A stretch of DNA of 64,000 nucleotides from contig CM031879.1 of NCBI GenBank assembly GCA_018697195.1, positions 25,727,660-25,791,659 on the forward strand, read 5' to 3'. Source of the DNA: Certhia americana (lineage: Eukaryota; Chordata; Aves; Passeriformes; Certhiidae). Position 1 is the first letter of the stretch. Each line of letters starts with the position of its first letter. Below are positions 1-12,812 of the stretch, piece after piece. Under the pieces are notes generated by a model. It made no database searches. It was not told the DNA's origin and was given only the letters and a program-made list of their open reading frames with translations. The translations under genes were made by a program, and so were the position numbers.

Positions 1-2324
1 CACCTTAGTACTTGTATCACACTTTTCTAATCATCTTAATATTTATCCGAGATTATTCCCAACGGTCTGGTTAGTCCTTCATGGGCACAAGTGATAAGAA
101 CAAAACTGTTCTTAACTTGCCTCATAAACTGTTTACACGTTTATGTGAAGTAGAACTGACTATAGGCTTTCTTTAGGACATAATGTAGTCATGCAAATCA
201 ATACATCTGCCTGCATGGTGGTTTTAACAGCAAATGAGTAAAAAAATCAGATTTTTTCTTGGAATCTTTGACCTTTCTCTTATTTTGGCAGTAAACCAGT
301 ACAAACAGATGTGTGTAAGTCTTTGGCAAAACCATACTTTTTTCCTTTCCAGAGAACCAGAAAAGTGCTTCTGTTAAATCACGGAGGTGCAGTTCAGCAC
401 ATGAACTGCCTTGGATCAGTTGGGCAGAGCACTGTGCTTGTTTCACCAAGGCTGAGTTCAATCCATGTATGGGCCTTACATTTCAGATTTGGGCTTGATG
501 ATCCTCCTGGGCCCCTTCTAACTCAGAATATTCTGTGATTTTTATTTTTTTGTTATTGTTTTTGTGCTCTGAAAATATATCTGATGTGCTTCTGACAATA
601 ATGCTACATAACAGGGTGCTATTTCCACCCCTTTCAATAATTTTATTTTATTCAATTTAGAAAGGATGGCTAATGGAAATACATGGCACTATTGTGGCCT
701 ATTCTGTCATAAAATCAGAGGTCACAAGGAGGTGGAGATTAAACCACTTTAAAGACATTTCTGTTCTGCCCTATTAGTGATCCTCATTTATGCTCTTTAT
801 GGTAGAAAAAAAAAGATAGAAACTGCAACTTAACCAGAAAAATAATAACTACTGAACATTAGTTTTCAGTCTCTGTAAACAGCACGCTACTATTGTAAAA
901 ATACTGCTTGTATCTAATTGCCTTGCTGTCTGAAGTTGTCTCATCTCTCCACAGAGTTTCATATGGATCTTCACAGGCCTGTTTTTCATGGATTAGGAAA
1001 TATCTTGGCTTGCATTTTGACTGACAATATAGTTGAAGTTTTCACATTGGTTAGATCAATAAAAGAAAATTTGAGACGTCTCAAGTATTTTCATGGAAAC
1101 TCCCATTCAATCTCATTGAAATAAACCTTTCCATTTGTATCTTGGTTAATCACGTATTTGCAAATGAATACTCAGATGTAGTTATTACTCTAAATTAATC
1201 TCTTTGGTCATCAATTTGTTCTACTGTAACTCTTAAGCTTGTGAACAGGAGGGATCATAGAATCACACCAATTACTCAAGATTACCTCTCACTGGAGACC
1301 AGTTTAATAGGAACTGAAGCCAGAGCTCTCTAAGCTGAGGAACATCTAATTTTGCCTAGCTACAGTTTTTTCATGGAGAAATTGAATTTTTATCTTTTCT
1401 TCTTTTGGAGAGAGATACGTTTTGCTTCAACTATATCATCACATCTTTTTGTATTGCACTGCTAATTTTAATCTGATACTTTGTTTTTCTTTCTGCTTCC
1501 CCACCCCCCCCCTTTTTTTTTTTTTTTTTTTGTTTTTTTTTCAGGGAGATAACTGGGAATCTTAGTCCTGCTTTTTTTTTCCCCCTAGAGAAATTCAGAA
1601 AAATATCTAGTTCTTTTCTTCTTAATCTAAAAATTTCAGACAAAAATTTGGAATCACAGAAACTGTTATGAAAATACTTACTGATTTTAATTTCTTTATC
1701 ATTGTAGAACCCAAGATATGGATAATTTTCCATACTACAGCATACATCTTCAGATATCTTTATATAAATCACTGTATAAAATTGATGGGCTTGGTACTCT
1801 TTCCATTTATGACTGACATGTAATTTGTCACTTCCTTTCTGTTGCAGATCTACATCTGCTTTCCATCAAAACTTGTTTTTGCAAAAAAGGGAAGGGAAAT
1901 AGCATATAAAAAAATCTCTAATGGATCAGTCCATGTAGTCAGAGAAATATTCACTCTCCACAATTATCTTGTATGAGGGTCATAGTTCTGCATTCAAGTG
2001 TTTCCTTAAAATGTTTAAACACTTTAATCTTTTCCAGGCCCAAATAAACAACTTTTTTTTCCCATTTTTTCTCTTTGAACAATGCCGATTTAGGGATGCA
2101 CAAACAAGGGCCTTTTTTGTTTGGAACCAAGAAGGAAAAAGCCAAACCAGAGGATTAAAATCCGGCTCATCATTTCCACTAAGATAATGGATGTTATGCT
2201 GACCACAGTTGCATACTTAAATCAATGATACTATAAAAAAATGTAGAATGAAGAAGGATCAAAAGCAGTAAAAAATAAGGGAGATTTTTCACCTCCCATT
2301 TTTCTTTTGCAGCAAAACCCATCC
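1..2324. other. Unique AT-rich DNA, no gene recognised
   Basis: No recognisable coding exon, RNA gene or transposon. The longest open frame (113 codons, minus strand, 1431-1772) owes its lysine-rich stretch to the pyrimidine tract at 1503-1541 read in antisense, so it is not a credible gene. A short 'atcatagaatcaca' near 1255 resembles a CR1 tail but has no CR1 sequence next to it. Confidence 0.6.
1503..1541. repeat. C-run followed by poly-T tract
   Basis: About nine C residues run directly into a T tract of 19, then a single G and nine more T. It is a simple homopolymer tract and the source of a false lysine/glycine-rich frame on the opposite strand. Confidence 0.9.
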
Positions 2325-2555
2325 ACAATAAGCGAGGACACCTTCCACTAGACCTGGTTGTTGAGTGTCCCATCCAACCTGACCTATTTGCAGGGACTGG
2401 GCACCTACACCCTATCTGGGCAACCTGTGCAAGTGCTTCATCTTCCTGATCATAAAAATTTCTTTCTCATATCTAGTCTGAATCTACTCTTTTAATTTAA
2501 AACTGTTTCCCTTGCCCTATCAGAATAGGTCCCACTACAGAAAAAGGAGCATGGA
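2325..2555 (-). mobile_element. CR1 LINE 3' fragment, degraded
   Basis: The plus strand reads like the reverse complement of a CR1 3' region. Seen in order are 'gacaccttccactagacc', then 'gggcaacctgtgcaagtgctt', 'atctagtctgaatctactct' and 'ccttgccctatca'. These are landmarks of the last few hundred bases of avian CR1. The extreme 3' octamer tail is missing on the left and the element is 5'-truncated on the right. Many substitutions indicate an old copy. No coding potential remains. Confidence 0.85.
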
Positions 2556-4508
2556 GTACACCCCTGCTCTGATCAGTGGGAATCTGGTTGAGCATATGCA
2601 TATACCTCCGTGACTGTAAATCAACGCCTGCAGGGTGCTCAGGTTTTTCTTGTGCTCTTTCGCATTTATTCCCCCTCCACTCCCCGGGAAGGGCTTTTTC
2701 TAGGCTTCCTTACCAGCAGCAAATTAAAAACTATCACCAGCAGCTGCAGAAAGGATACGGCTGGGTCCAAGGCAGCTGTAAACATTCCCTAAGCCTGTCT
2801 TGCCTGAAGGAGTTGAGCAACTCTTCAAAGGATTAATTTGTGTTTATGGGCTAGATGGTATTCATCTCTTGGTTACAAAATTAAAACACAATGTCCAGAG
2901 ATTCATCTCCCAGCAAATAATTTTATATTAGTCAATGTACATAGCACTTTTCTCAAAAGAATTTACACTTAGGACTAGTTAAACATGCTAGGCAGACGGA
3001 AACTATCACCTAGATAACAGGTAGCTATATTCCGACTACTCTGGGAAACTTCTCAGATAAATCTTGGACTGGGAATATCTGTATTAGTCCAAGTACATTT
3101 TATTTCGCTGGAAATGACCAAGAGAAATGCACTAGAGCCATTATAAAGATTCAATTTTCTGCACACACTGAAAATGTGGTAATTATGACAACTCCTTAAT
3201 AGCTAATCTTTTGAAATCAGTCTTAGAAACACTTTTTCCCCGTCTAAGCTTTTGCAATTTGATGAAAGGTAGAATGACCTTCTTAGTAGTAAATAGTGGT
3301 TGTCAAGGTCAGAACCATTCTCAAGGATGGTAACAATGGCTAGTAACTATAAACAGCTGTCTGTTCCAGATGCTGCAGGAAGACACGTCCTGGTCCTCCT
3401 ACACCTCTTATATTTGGATGTAAAAGTAGGTCTTATGAAGCAAGTGCAGTACACCACAGCAAACCACCTTAGGATGAAGAGCTGGTTTGCAAAATTTCAA
3501 CAGGTACATAAAGGTGGTTTTCCTTCTTTTATTTCTATTCTTCAGATCTTTATTTGAACCATTCTGAATTGATCTTCATATTACATATTCTTTTCTTTTC
3601 ACTTTGGAGCTAGGCTTTGGTAAAAGTGAATAGCTCAGGAATCCTAGTTCAGAAGATATTAGGACATCCGTATGGCATAACTATTTTCACAAGAAGAAAC
3701 ATTTAATATGTTTCATGTTTGCATGCATGTAGCTCTCCTGATAAACAAGTCTATAATGTTAGAGCTGGAAAAAAGCTGCTGATAATTCCAGAGCTGAAAA
3801 ATAATTGCTGTTATTTTTGTTAAATACATACTATAAAAATCAGAAAAATCTTGCCAAGAGATATTCCAAGTAACCTCAGTCACTTGTCTTTATCAGTTTC
3901 AGATGACTACATAGTTCAGTTTAGCAAATTTGTTGCTTTTTTTCGACATCACATTTGCGTTTCATTGCCATTAACTCAGCTCTGAAAAACATTCTTAATC
4001 CATTTTTCTGTCCTTAACCCCTACTTGATTTGATTGACCTTGTTTTAGCTGAAGAAGAGGATGATGGTGCAAAGAGAGGCTTTTAGAGCAGGCAAGCTAA
4101 AATTTATATGAAATCATACGAAGTGTTCTGTTTCTATAGATAAAGCAGCAGAGATCCTTCTAACAGTGGATTGCATTGAAAAAGCCAGATGTCAGAAGGC
4201 AAATATCTCCTCTGTCTGGTAATCTTAATAGTCCTGTTCATTCTGCTGTGTTTTTAAAGCATAAAAATTTTTGTGCTTGTGTATTTAGATTGGCTGCATC
4301 TGGACAAAAAAATCCCACTTCATCCGCCTTTCCTTGATTTCATTATGTGCATGGTTCTTAAGAGAAAAAATTGATTTGCTGCTGTCATATTTATCACAAA
4401 TGTGATGCATAGCTGAGTATAACCATACTAAAAATTACTGTGTTGTCATATACTGAAAAGAGTTAAAGAAACCATATTGCCAAATAAGTCATTAAGGACA
4501 TAAACAGA

Positions 4509-4511
<3 letters not shown>
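2556..4511. other. Unique DNA, no gene recognised
   Basis: Two overlapping short open frames (86 and 60 codons, near 2576-2836) and one of 85 codons (3300-3557) are present. None resembles a family I know. The 3300-3557 frame ends near a 'CAACAG|GTACAT' donor-like site, but I see no convincing acceptor or exon partner. Confidence 0.5.

Positions 4512-4540
<29 letters not shown>
4512..4540. repeat. Poly-T tract, 29 nt
   Basis: An uninterrupted run of 29 T residues. Together with the A tract about 640 bp downstream it brackets a unique segment, but no retrocopy structure could be shown. Confidence 0.95.
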
Positions 4541-5179
4541 GTTGCAAGTCTGTAGATGCATTTTTTACTGTGATACTTTTATGGATAAATAAATGAATGC
4601 TCCAGTCTTCATAAAGTGTCCAGTCAAGTTTTATTCATCTGCTTTCCACTGAAGCAATCTAGTTGTAGCCCATTCATTTTCATTTCTGGTGCTGCTGTGA
4701 CACCAGGATGACTAAGGATTTGCTTTTCCTTTAGCTACTTTTCAGCATGTATAAATGTACTTAGAGACAGACTAAAATCCACTGCAATGAAATATAGAAG
4801 GAATTTTTTTCTATGTTGAAATAATAATAAAGAACAATGGTATAGAGGGAATAGAAAATGCATGTTGGATGATTATTGATTGAATTTTGTATGAGAAATG
4901 CATCAGGTGCTAAAAAATCACGCAAAACACACTGATCTCCTAAAACACTTTTTCTGTGGAAATCTGAAAAAATACTGTAGATTTGCTTTTTAATATATTT
5001 ACAATGAAAAAATTCTGTCAGCCATTCTTTGCAATAGACCTACATAAGCAAATTACTGACTAGTATTTTAAACTAAACAAAAGGTAATCACCTTCACTCT
5101 GGTAGTATATTAAGGTTATTTGCCCATTTTTCTCCCCTATATTTTCCTTTTTAAACAGATAAAAGGCAGCAATAAACTT
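4541..5179. other. Unique segment between poly-T and poly-A tracts
   Basis: About 640 bp of AT-rich sequence with no open frame of note. It ends in 'gcaataaactta' just before the A tract, so an AATAAA hexamer lies close to the tract. That layout is seen at the ends of retrocopies, but the spacing is short and I found no flanking target duplication. Confidence 0.4.
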
Positions 5180-5204
5180 AAAAAAAAAAAAAAAAAAAAA
5201 AAAA
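5180..5204. repeat. Poly-A tract, 25 nt
   Basis: A run of 25 A residues, then G and five more A. An AATAAA hexamer lies a few bases upstream on the same strand. Confidence 0.95.
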
Positions 5205-8200
5205 GAAAAAGGTGGAAAGAAGTACAAAAACACCCTCTGCAGTTTAAATCTTTATAAATTCCAAAGCCATTTCCCATAGTATATACTATACCAGCCACAT
5301 CATACAGTCAAGCACATCTAAGTATTTCTTTACCAGAATCTTCTGCAAACTGTGGTGGATCCCACAGTACTTAAACTGATTACACCAGACAGAACTACTA
5401 GTGTCCAGGGTACAAAAGCTGGGTTGATGTTCTAATTAGGAAGGCTCAGAGATAACTCATAGTTACCATCTGAGTCAATTTTTTTATGTCAGAAAAAAAT
5501 CCACAAAAGATAGGTTATTTATAAGTAAATTAACTCAGTACAAACTACACACCAGGAATCTGGTTACTGGCTTTCTTAAAAAATCTTGTATGCCTAGGAG
5601 TCACTAAAATCTACATAATATCAGTGTATGACAGTCTGTTTTTAAAACGATACTTCATATACTAAATTGTTAAAACACCAATATTTTGGTCCATAAAGAC
5701 ATTGTGTGTTGACTGAAAATGAATACAAAATGACCTACCAAGACTGATGTTAAATGCAGTTATATAACAAGATTGTCTTGCATCCTCAATTATTTAGTTC
5801 AGATCTTATAGCTATGTCTTTTTCCCTTGACAGGCAAGAAAAAATCACAGGCTGGAGAAGAAACAAGTACAAGCTGAATAACACTCATCAAAGAAAAGTT
5901 TGACAAATGTTGGTTTTTCATTAATTTGAGAAACATTTATGAGGCATGCAGATTGGCTGTTAGCATACTTAGAATTCATAAGTATTTTCTGAGTGCTCTG
6001 AATGTGTTATACAGAGATGACAGATAGCTTATATTGGCTGTGCAATTCAACTAATCTTATGCTGTTTCTGTTCTTTCACTGCCTGACAAATTTATTAGCA
6101 AGAGAATAGTAAGTGAATAAATAGAGAATAATACACTAATGAAATATATGGATCCAAAGAACTTCCAGCTAAAACCTAACAGTACTCAGTTGCCCAGTAT
6201 TCACAGGAACAATATCTAATCTGTTGAACTTAAAAAAAAAAAAGGAAGAATAAAGAATCCAAACAGTATCCTCTCAGCACTGAATCACCTTGTCATTCAA
6301 GCAGAGCCTATGACCCAGAAAAATGCAGAACTTAATGTCCTATATATAAAACCTAGATGTGTATTTGCATTATGAGTGCAATTGCATGTATCTTAACATT
6401 TTGTATTTTTGCATTAACCATGCTAGCTTCTTGAATGTTTTGGTTCTTCAGAGAAGCACACTTCGGATAAATATTTTTCTCAAGAGCATTCTGTATTGTA
6501 CAAAACAAATTGGTGTAAACACAAATTAGCTTGGAGGAGGTTTTTCTCAGAATTGAATAAAAAGACTGCACAGAGAGAGTAACAGCATTTCTGGAATAAA
6601 ATGAGTGTTCAGGCACTTTAGTACTAGGCAAGCTATTTATCCTCAATTCTCTCCTGCAGCATGTCACCAATGGCTGAATATAAAGGCAAACATGAACCTT
6701 GAAATGCTGATGGTGCTGCAAACGAATTAGAAAATGTTTCAAAAGAAAGATAATAGAAGCAACTCTAACGTATAAGTTTTCACAGTTAAAAGAGATATGG
6801 AAAGTACAAAATATCAAAGGTTCTGCCCAAGAGTGATTTAATCAATGTCAGTCTAACCAAGTATCTACATTGCCAACTGGCATAAGTACAAGGAAATACC
6901 GTCTGTGGCAATTTTCTTTTTCTTTGTTTCTTCTTATTCTGGAAACACCTGCTGTGCTGTTTGAATTTCATACATCTGAATGACAGTTAAAAATAGGAGT
7001 AGACATGTTGGTATTTTGTCCTTAGACTTTCTGTAGTGAAGACAAGGTTAAGTGCATATCAGACACTGTACCAATTTCCTAATTGGCAATCCTGCTCCTG
7101 CAGCTTAATTTGCACACGAACACACAGAATGATAGCATATGCCTTGAAGAATTCTTCTGGCAAGACAGATATACTGAATATCTTGTAGGAAATTTTAGGA
7201 CTTAATGAAATGCATGAGGCTTCATAAGCATTGCATTACATTTATCAGCTATATTCCTCAAAGTTTCTTCCACAGAATTATCAACCTCTTTGCTTCAAGG
7301 ATCAATTTTTATTAGAATATTTTGCCACCTGCTTGTACCAATCACTGCTCTTTCATGTCTAGATATAAATATTATAATTGCAAAACACAGCCTTTGGTGT
7401 TATCATAGCTGTTACTCTGTCTGCTCCAAGAAGGAGGGCAGGCTTGCTGCACTTCTCTTCCAGTTCCGGAGGTCACTGTTTCTACAACAGCTATTTTCCT
7501 CACTCCCTTATTGCTCTCTTCCTGAAGGAAATTGGTGAACTGCTAATCTGCTGACTAAGACTCTACTGATTGCTCTATTTCAGCAAATTGGGCTCAAGTC
7601 ACATGCGAAAGAAGACTGACTCAATGGGAGCCACTAGAGTGCCTTTCTGTCTCTTGCACTATGGGCAACAAGGATGTTTCTCTGTCCTTGTGCTGTTACT
7701 CAACATTTGTGTGATACTGTTTTCCTTTATCTTTCCATTCTGTCAAACCAAACTAGAGTGCAAAGAGTAAGTGCAAAGTAAAACTGGTGGTGACACCAGG
7801 GTGGATAGGACTGCATGGTAGGATCCAGAGGAGGGGCACAAGCAAGGTTGGTTTAGGATGACAGACTGCCATGGCCCAGCACTGACACAGCTGATTCTTG
7901 ATGATTCTTTCACAGCTTGGGAAATCAATCACAAGAAAAGCTCTTACAGAGGATCTGTAGTGACCACCTGTGTTGGAGTAAAAAACTGCTAAAGTAGCTG
8001 GAGCCTGGAGGAGAAAGCCGTATACTGAGAGAAAAAAACAGCAGTAAGAATCAAACTGTCTTAGAAGACCACATCTGTTGACAGACTTAGGCTTTAGTAT
8101 TCATTTCCCAGCTCATTCTCTCATTCTCTCGTTCTCTGCTTTGAATGAAATATGCAAAACTTCTGTGGCTTAGGCCACAGAACAAGTTGGGAAGTTCTGT

Positions 8201-8432
8201 CATTTTCTAAATCATCATGAATGCCACAAACTTTTATTGATCCATGCATACCCTGAGTTTGATGAAGTCAGTCTGAATATATGATTTGGTAACTTGGCTA
8301 CACCCAGAGAACCAGAAGTATGAAGTTCACCCTCTATCCCTAGAGTGCAGTCTTTATATGGCTGTGCAACGTATCATAAAACCCCAAAACATAAGCCTTC
8401 TGCAGAAAATTCTCTTTCAGACAAACAAAGCC
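5205..8432. other. Unique AT-rich DNA, no gene recognised
   Basis: It contains a 154-codon open frame on the minus strand (6353-6817), the longest frame in the window outside repeats apart from an antisense one within the CR1 at 40 kb. The predicted product has no motif, signal peptide or domain that I recognise, and no splice or promoter context supports it. A short (CATTCTCT)3-like array lies near 8112-8137. Otherwise nothing is evident. Confidence 0.5.
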
Positions 8433-8456
8433 TTTTTTTTTTTTTTTTTTTTTTTT
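8433..8456. repeat. Poly-T tract, 24 nt
   Basis: An uninterrupted T run. An A-rich simple repeat lies about 240 bp further on. Confidence 0.95.
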
Positions 8457-8692
8457 GGTTAAATTTTACATTGTATCTTTAGGGCCACACGTGGTTTTCC
8501 TTCTAAATAAACGGACTTGATAAGGGTTAAGAAAATGTTCACAAATGTCACAAACACAACATGGAAAATTGATGACAAAGGCAGTTGTCTGGAAAACAAA
8601 GTAGAACTGATGGTCTTGAAATGAGAAAATCCATGACACCTTAATCTCTGCCAGCAGTTAGATATTTTTGGCAGACCAAACACTGAAAGTTT

Positions 8693-8790
8693 TAAATTAA
8701 ACAAACAAACAAATAAACAAACAAAAAACAAACAAAAACCAACCAACCAAAACAAAACATAAAAAAAGCAAAAAAAAAAAGAAAAACAAA
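8693..8790. repeat. A-rich (AAAC)n-like simple repeat
   Basis: An imperfect array of AAAC/AAAT units grades into A-rich sequence. Its antisense translation gives a false phenylalanine/leucine-rich frame at 8459-8794. Confidence 0.85.
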
Positions 8791-9810
8791 ACACCCTCGC
8801 AACTTTGCTTTACAACCACTCTAACTAGTTGTATCTATTATCTAAAATTCCCATTACCAATAATCTGGTAGTAAGGATGTGTCTTGAATATCAGGAACTA
8901 TTGTGAAGAGCAGTAAAAAGTCTTGAACTTTCTCAAGAAGGAGGTGGTCAGATTAGCATGAAGGTTTAGTTCGTTTACAATGGAGTTTATCACTTGTATA
9001 AGCAGATGCTCCTGTCCTAACTCCCACTCAGCAAGCAGCACTTTGGCCTACACCTAAGGTAATAAATACTCCACTTGAAGAGGATTATCTCCTCCTTTCC
9101 CTTTTCTACTTTGCCTGAACAAAGCGGGAGGTGGAGAGGAGGGGGAGATAATCTGTTTAGCATGCAATGCTTCACACCTGCCAGGTAAGTAATAAATGCT
9201 GCATTCCAGGGGGATTAGCACAGTAGTTCTTGTTGAGACTGAAATAAAATATTTTCAGATGCTGGACTGAGACCTTGGGACTCAAGTCCAGATAGGGTTC
9301 TGTTATTTAATTATTTCTTATATATCTTCTGCATTTTTATGTTTTCTGAGTAAGTCAATAAAAAGGTAGAATGGAAAAACAAAAACTGAGCTGCTGGGAG
9401 ATTTTTTGTGTATGTGATGTGAGAAACACTAAATATGTTGATAAGAACCACTAATAATGAAATAACATTTTATTATTTAAAGCTATACATTCCACAAGAG
9501 GAAAGGAATAGGCAAATGAATCTTCATGAAGCTGGCATTCCATACAATAAATGATCCCTGAACTCAAGATATCTTAAAAAACATTCATGCTGATCATTGT
9601 GATAGTAGCTTCACATTACAACTCAGCAACCTGTAACATTTTCTGTCTACAACTTATTCATATGGTTGTTTACTTTTTTCTGATGTTCCCATTGTATTTT
9701 ACTCCATAGACTACCATTTTTTTATATTTTACATAGATTAAAAACAGAGATATATTTTGATAAGATATTTAGTTATATAGCACATCAAGTTGAAGTTGTC
9801 ACTGCTCATT
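8791..9810. other. Unique DNA, no gene recognised
   Basis: Nothing coding is seen. A purine-rich patch, 'gggaggtggagaggaggggga', occurs near 9125. Confidence 0.5.
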
Positions 9811-9811
9811 A

Positions 9812-9872
9812 CAGAGGAGTTGGACTAGATGACAATTAAAAGGACCCTTCCAACTCAAACTATTTATACTGG
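9812..9872 (+). mobile_element. CR1 LINE 3' tail remnant
   Basis: The text 'gagttggactagatgac' followed by 'ggacccttccaactcaaact' is the diagnostic end of CR1 ('ggttggactagatgat..ggtcccttccaacccaaac'). Only the last ~60 bp are recognisable, and the octamer tail is decayed. Confidence 0.75.
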
Positions 9873-10491
9873 GCCTAATCTGAACAAAGGCAGGGAAGAA
9901 GAGATCCTGGGAGTTCCAAACAATGGGAGGAACATGACCTTTTATGCTCTACTGTCTTTTCAGATTTTCTGTTGCCTTGTTTCATGTAACTTGAAGATGG
10001 CATCAGAGTTAGATTATGTTACTCATGCCTTTTTCCATATCCATTAGCGCTACTTAAACACAGACATCAGAAAAGAGGACAGGCAGGAAATCACAGAGCA
10101 TCTCAAGTGACAGCAGATGCCTGAGTTGATCTACATGAATCATACTCTACACTGGTTACATGTAATAGGTTTCAGATTGAATATCTAGTTCAGCTCTTGC
10201 TTCTAATACAAGCAAATAAATAAGAAATCCCTTCTCCTCAAGACATCTAAGATATCACAGCCAAAACAATTCTATTGATTTTCTTCTACCCATGGTGAAT
10301 AGAGTTTCTCCTTCCTTAGTAAGAGGTGCAGTGAGGATGTCAATACTCTCCTCAGGCTTGGTGGAAGTCTCTGATATGGGACAGCTGAGAGACTCCCCTC
10401 ACTGGTGATGTCACAGGCCTTTTTATCACTCATTTCAGCACAAAGCTATCTCAGAAGCACATAAATTTGAAGTAACGAGGTTTTACTCTTA
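9873..10491. other. Unique DNA between two CR1 remnants
   Basis: No gene, RNA or repeat recognised. Confidence 0.5.
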
Positions 10492-10866
10492 GAACTGTAG
10501 AGTCTTAGAATGATTTGGGTTGCAAGGGACTATAAAAAGCCTTTTAGTTCCAACCACTAATGCAATGAGAAGAGATCTCTAACTGCACCAGGTTGCTCAA
10601 AGCCCTGTTCAATTGACCTTGAATGCTTCTAAGGTTGGGCCATCTGTAACCTCTTTTGGTAACTTCTGCCAGTGTTTCATCACACTCATTGTAAAAATAT
10701 TTTAGCTTAAAACTCTACCTCTCGTCTTATCACTACAGTTCCTATTAAAAGCCCTATCCTCATCTTTCTTATAAGCCCTCTTTAAGTATTGAAATCCTGC
10801 AATAAGATCTCCCTGGGTACTTAGCATGCTAGGTCTCTCAGAATGACCCAACTCTCTCAACAGTCA
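10492..10866 (-). mobile_element. CR1 LINE 3' fragment
   Basis: A reverse-complement CR1 3' end begins with a decayed 'agagtcttagaatgatttgggttg' tail. It continues through 'caccaggttgctcaaagcc', 'cttgaatgcttct' and 'cttatcactaca', and reaches 'cccaactctctcaaca'. It is 5'-truncated at the right. Divergence is substantial and no coding frame survives. Confidence 0.9.
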
Positions 10867-12812
10867 CTCTTTGGAGATAGTCAAACAGTTGTTTCTGTCC
10901 AGACATGATAAAACATCATGACTCATTAAGCATAAATTGAGTTTATTATTAGTGATGGATGATAGAATAAGTCTAGTCAAGGTATCACAGAAAAGCTGGA
11001 AGGTATTTTGCAATCTAATTCCTCCAAGTCAAAAGATCTGACAGAAGTTCACCATAAGTACAAGGCTCAACTAATTGATTATTTTTTTAAATGAGAGTAA
11101 ACATTTTCCCAGTGGCAGAGTCATCAGAGTCATGTACTTAGAATTACAAGAGCATGTGGGTGGAATTTAAAATGTAGTAAGTGCCTAGTACACCAGCCAC
11201 TGTTGCAGATAGTGATAAACAGTAATTAAAAAACCACAGCAATACCAAACTAAACACCTCACCCTTCCAAAAAAACAATGATGGAAGAAAATACATTTTA
11301 ATATCTAGATGATAAAATTAATATGAAGAAGTTGCAAAGAGCAACAAATTTGGCATAATTGCTTTTATTTATTTGCAGAACTTCTGACTAGTTCATTCTC
11401 ATTGGTGCCTCTCAGGTTGTTGTCATATATTTATTTCTCCATTTTTTCTGAAAGATTCTATGATAAAACTCCCCTATGATTAAAATACACAAGTCCCAAA
11501 GCTTTGAAAATCTTTTGCCAGTGAGATGTTGTTAAAATATATTACATTTTGCCATCTCCCTCAAAAAAAAGTTATTTATATTGATGAGCTAGAAATAGCA
11601 CAAAAATAAGTAAGCAAGTGGAAAAAAATTGAAATAGCTACTTGAATGCTTGAATGCTCATATTCATGCACGAATATATTTATACATACAAATACACATA
11701 AACACACTTGTAGTCACTTGATAATTTTTCTGACAGTGCTTACCATTAATTTGTCCAATCTAGGTTTAAACAAATCAAGTAAAGTGTCTCCCACTTTCTA
11801 CCCAGGGAGTCAAGAGTCCATATAAGTGAAAATTCTCAAATACCTTGTCCATAGCTTTAGATTAGTAATTCCATATACAGGAAGGGCATTGCATTTGAAA
11901 ATGCTACCTTTAGTGTACATTTGTGAACTAGATGTTATTGCATAGGGTATATTTACAGAGACAAGTCATTATCTTTTATGGTAGAAGGTGATGGAGATTT
12001 CTGAGGTTCATATCAAACACCACTGGGCATGTTTATTAAGTGATCTGCCCCAGTGCAAAGCTTGACTTGTTGAATGAGAGCTTGCAAAGTTTGGTTGCAA
12101 AGAGCACAATGAAACAAATCCTTAATAGGCCACTTAAAATTAATTTTATCCCATGATTTTCTAGTTTTATCCTCACCACCATCAGAAACACATCCTTTCA
12201 CATGATTATCTTTTTTTCTCTTTATTTAATCAACGTTTAAAGTACCATGTTAAATTATATCTCCTTGCATCTCCTTCACATGCTGTTAATTCTCAATAAG
12301 AAAAAAAAATATTAAAACAATACTAAAAGAAATTAGTTATGTATTGTTTCATCACAAAATTGATTTTATTAGTCTTATGTATTAACTTCAATTAATATAA
12401 TGCATCTGCATAGGGAAATATTGGGTCACACAAAATAAGTACCCGGTCTTCTAAACTAGAAGTTCAGCATAATCAATAACATAGCTAAGAGTAATTTTTG
12501 AAAAATCCACTGCGGTCTCAAAGCAGTTTTGGACCCAGTTTAAGGTCTAAGCATAATATAGATAAAAGTACTTGAGTGGAATTTAACCCATTTCTGTTAA
12601 TACAGACCAGAGAAATTCAGGCCCAACTAGGAAAAATACACTGGGATTTGAAATATAATATCTGGGGGGAGGAGGGGGTAAGCTCACAAGGAAAGAATAT
12701 TTACCTAAAAGAGGAGAATATATTGCATTAAAAGGAAATCAGCCTAGTTACTAGAAAAATTGCAAACTCTTATGGAATAATTCCCACCCCCCCAGGACTG
12801 GAGCAAGAGAAA
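10867..12812. other. Unique AT-rich DNA, no gene recognised
   Basis: Only short chance frames are present (longest 62 codons, minus strand, near 12013). A G-rich patch, 'ggggggaggaggggg', lies near 12664 but lacks four G-triplet runs with short loops. Confidence 0.5.

Noticed and set aside
1253..1275. CR1-like 'atcatagaatcacac' tail
   Set aside because: Adjacent sequence on neither side continues into CR1.
3300..3557. Possible exon ending in CAACAG|GTACAT
   Set aside because: A donor-like site alone; no clear acceptor, no recognised protein, no partner exon.
6353..6817. 154-codon minus-strand open frame in unique DNA
   Set aside because: No recognisable domain, no splice or promoter context, composition typical of AT-rich chance translation.
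12662..12680. G-quadruplex in GGGGGGAGGAGGGGG
   Set aside because: Does not contain four separated runs of at least three G.
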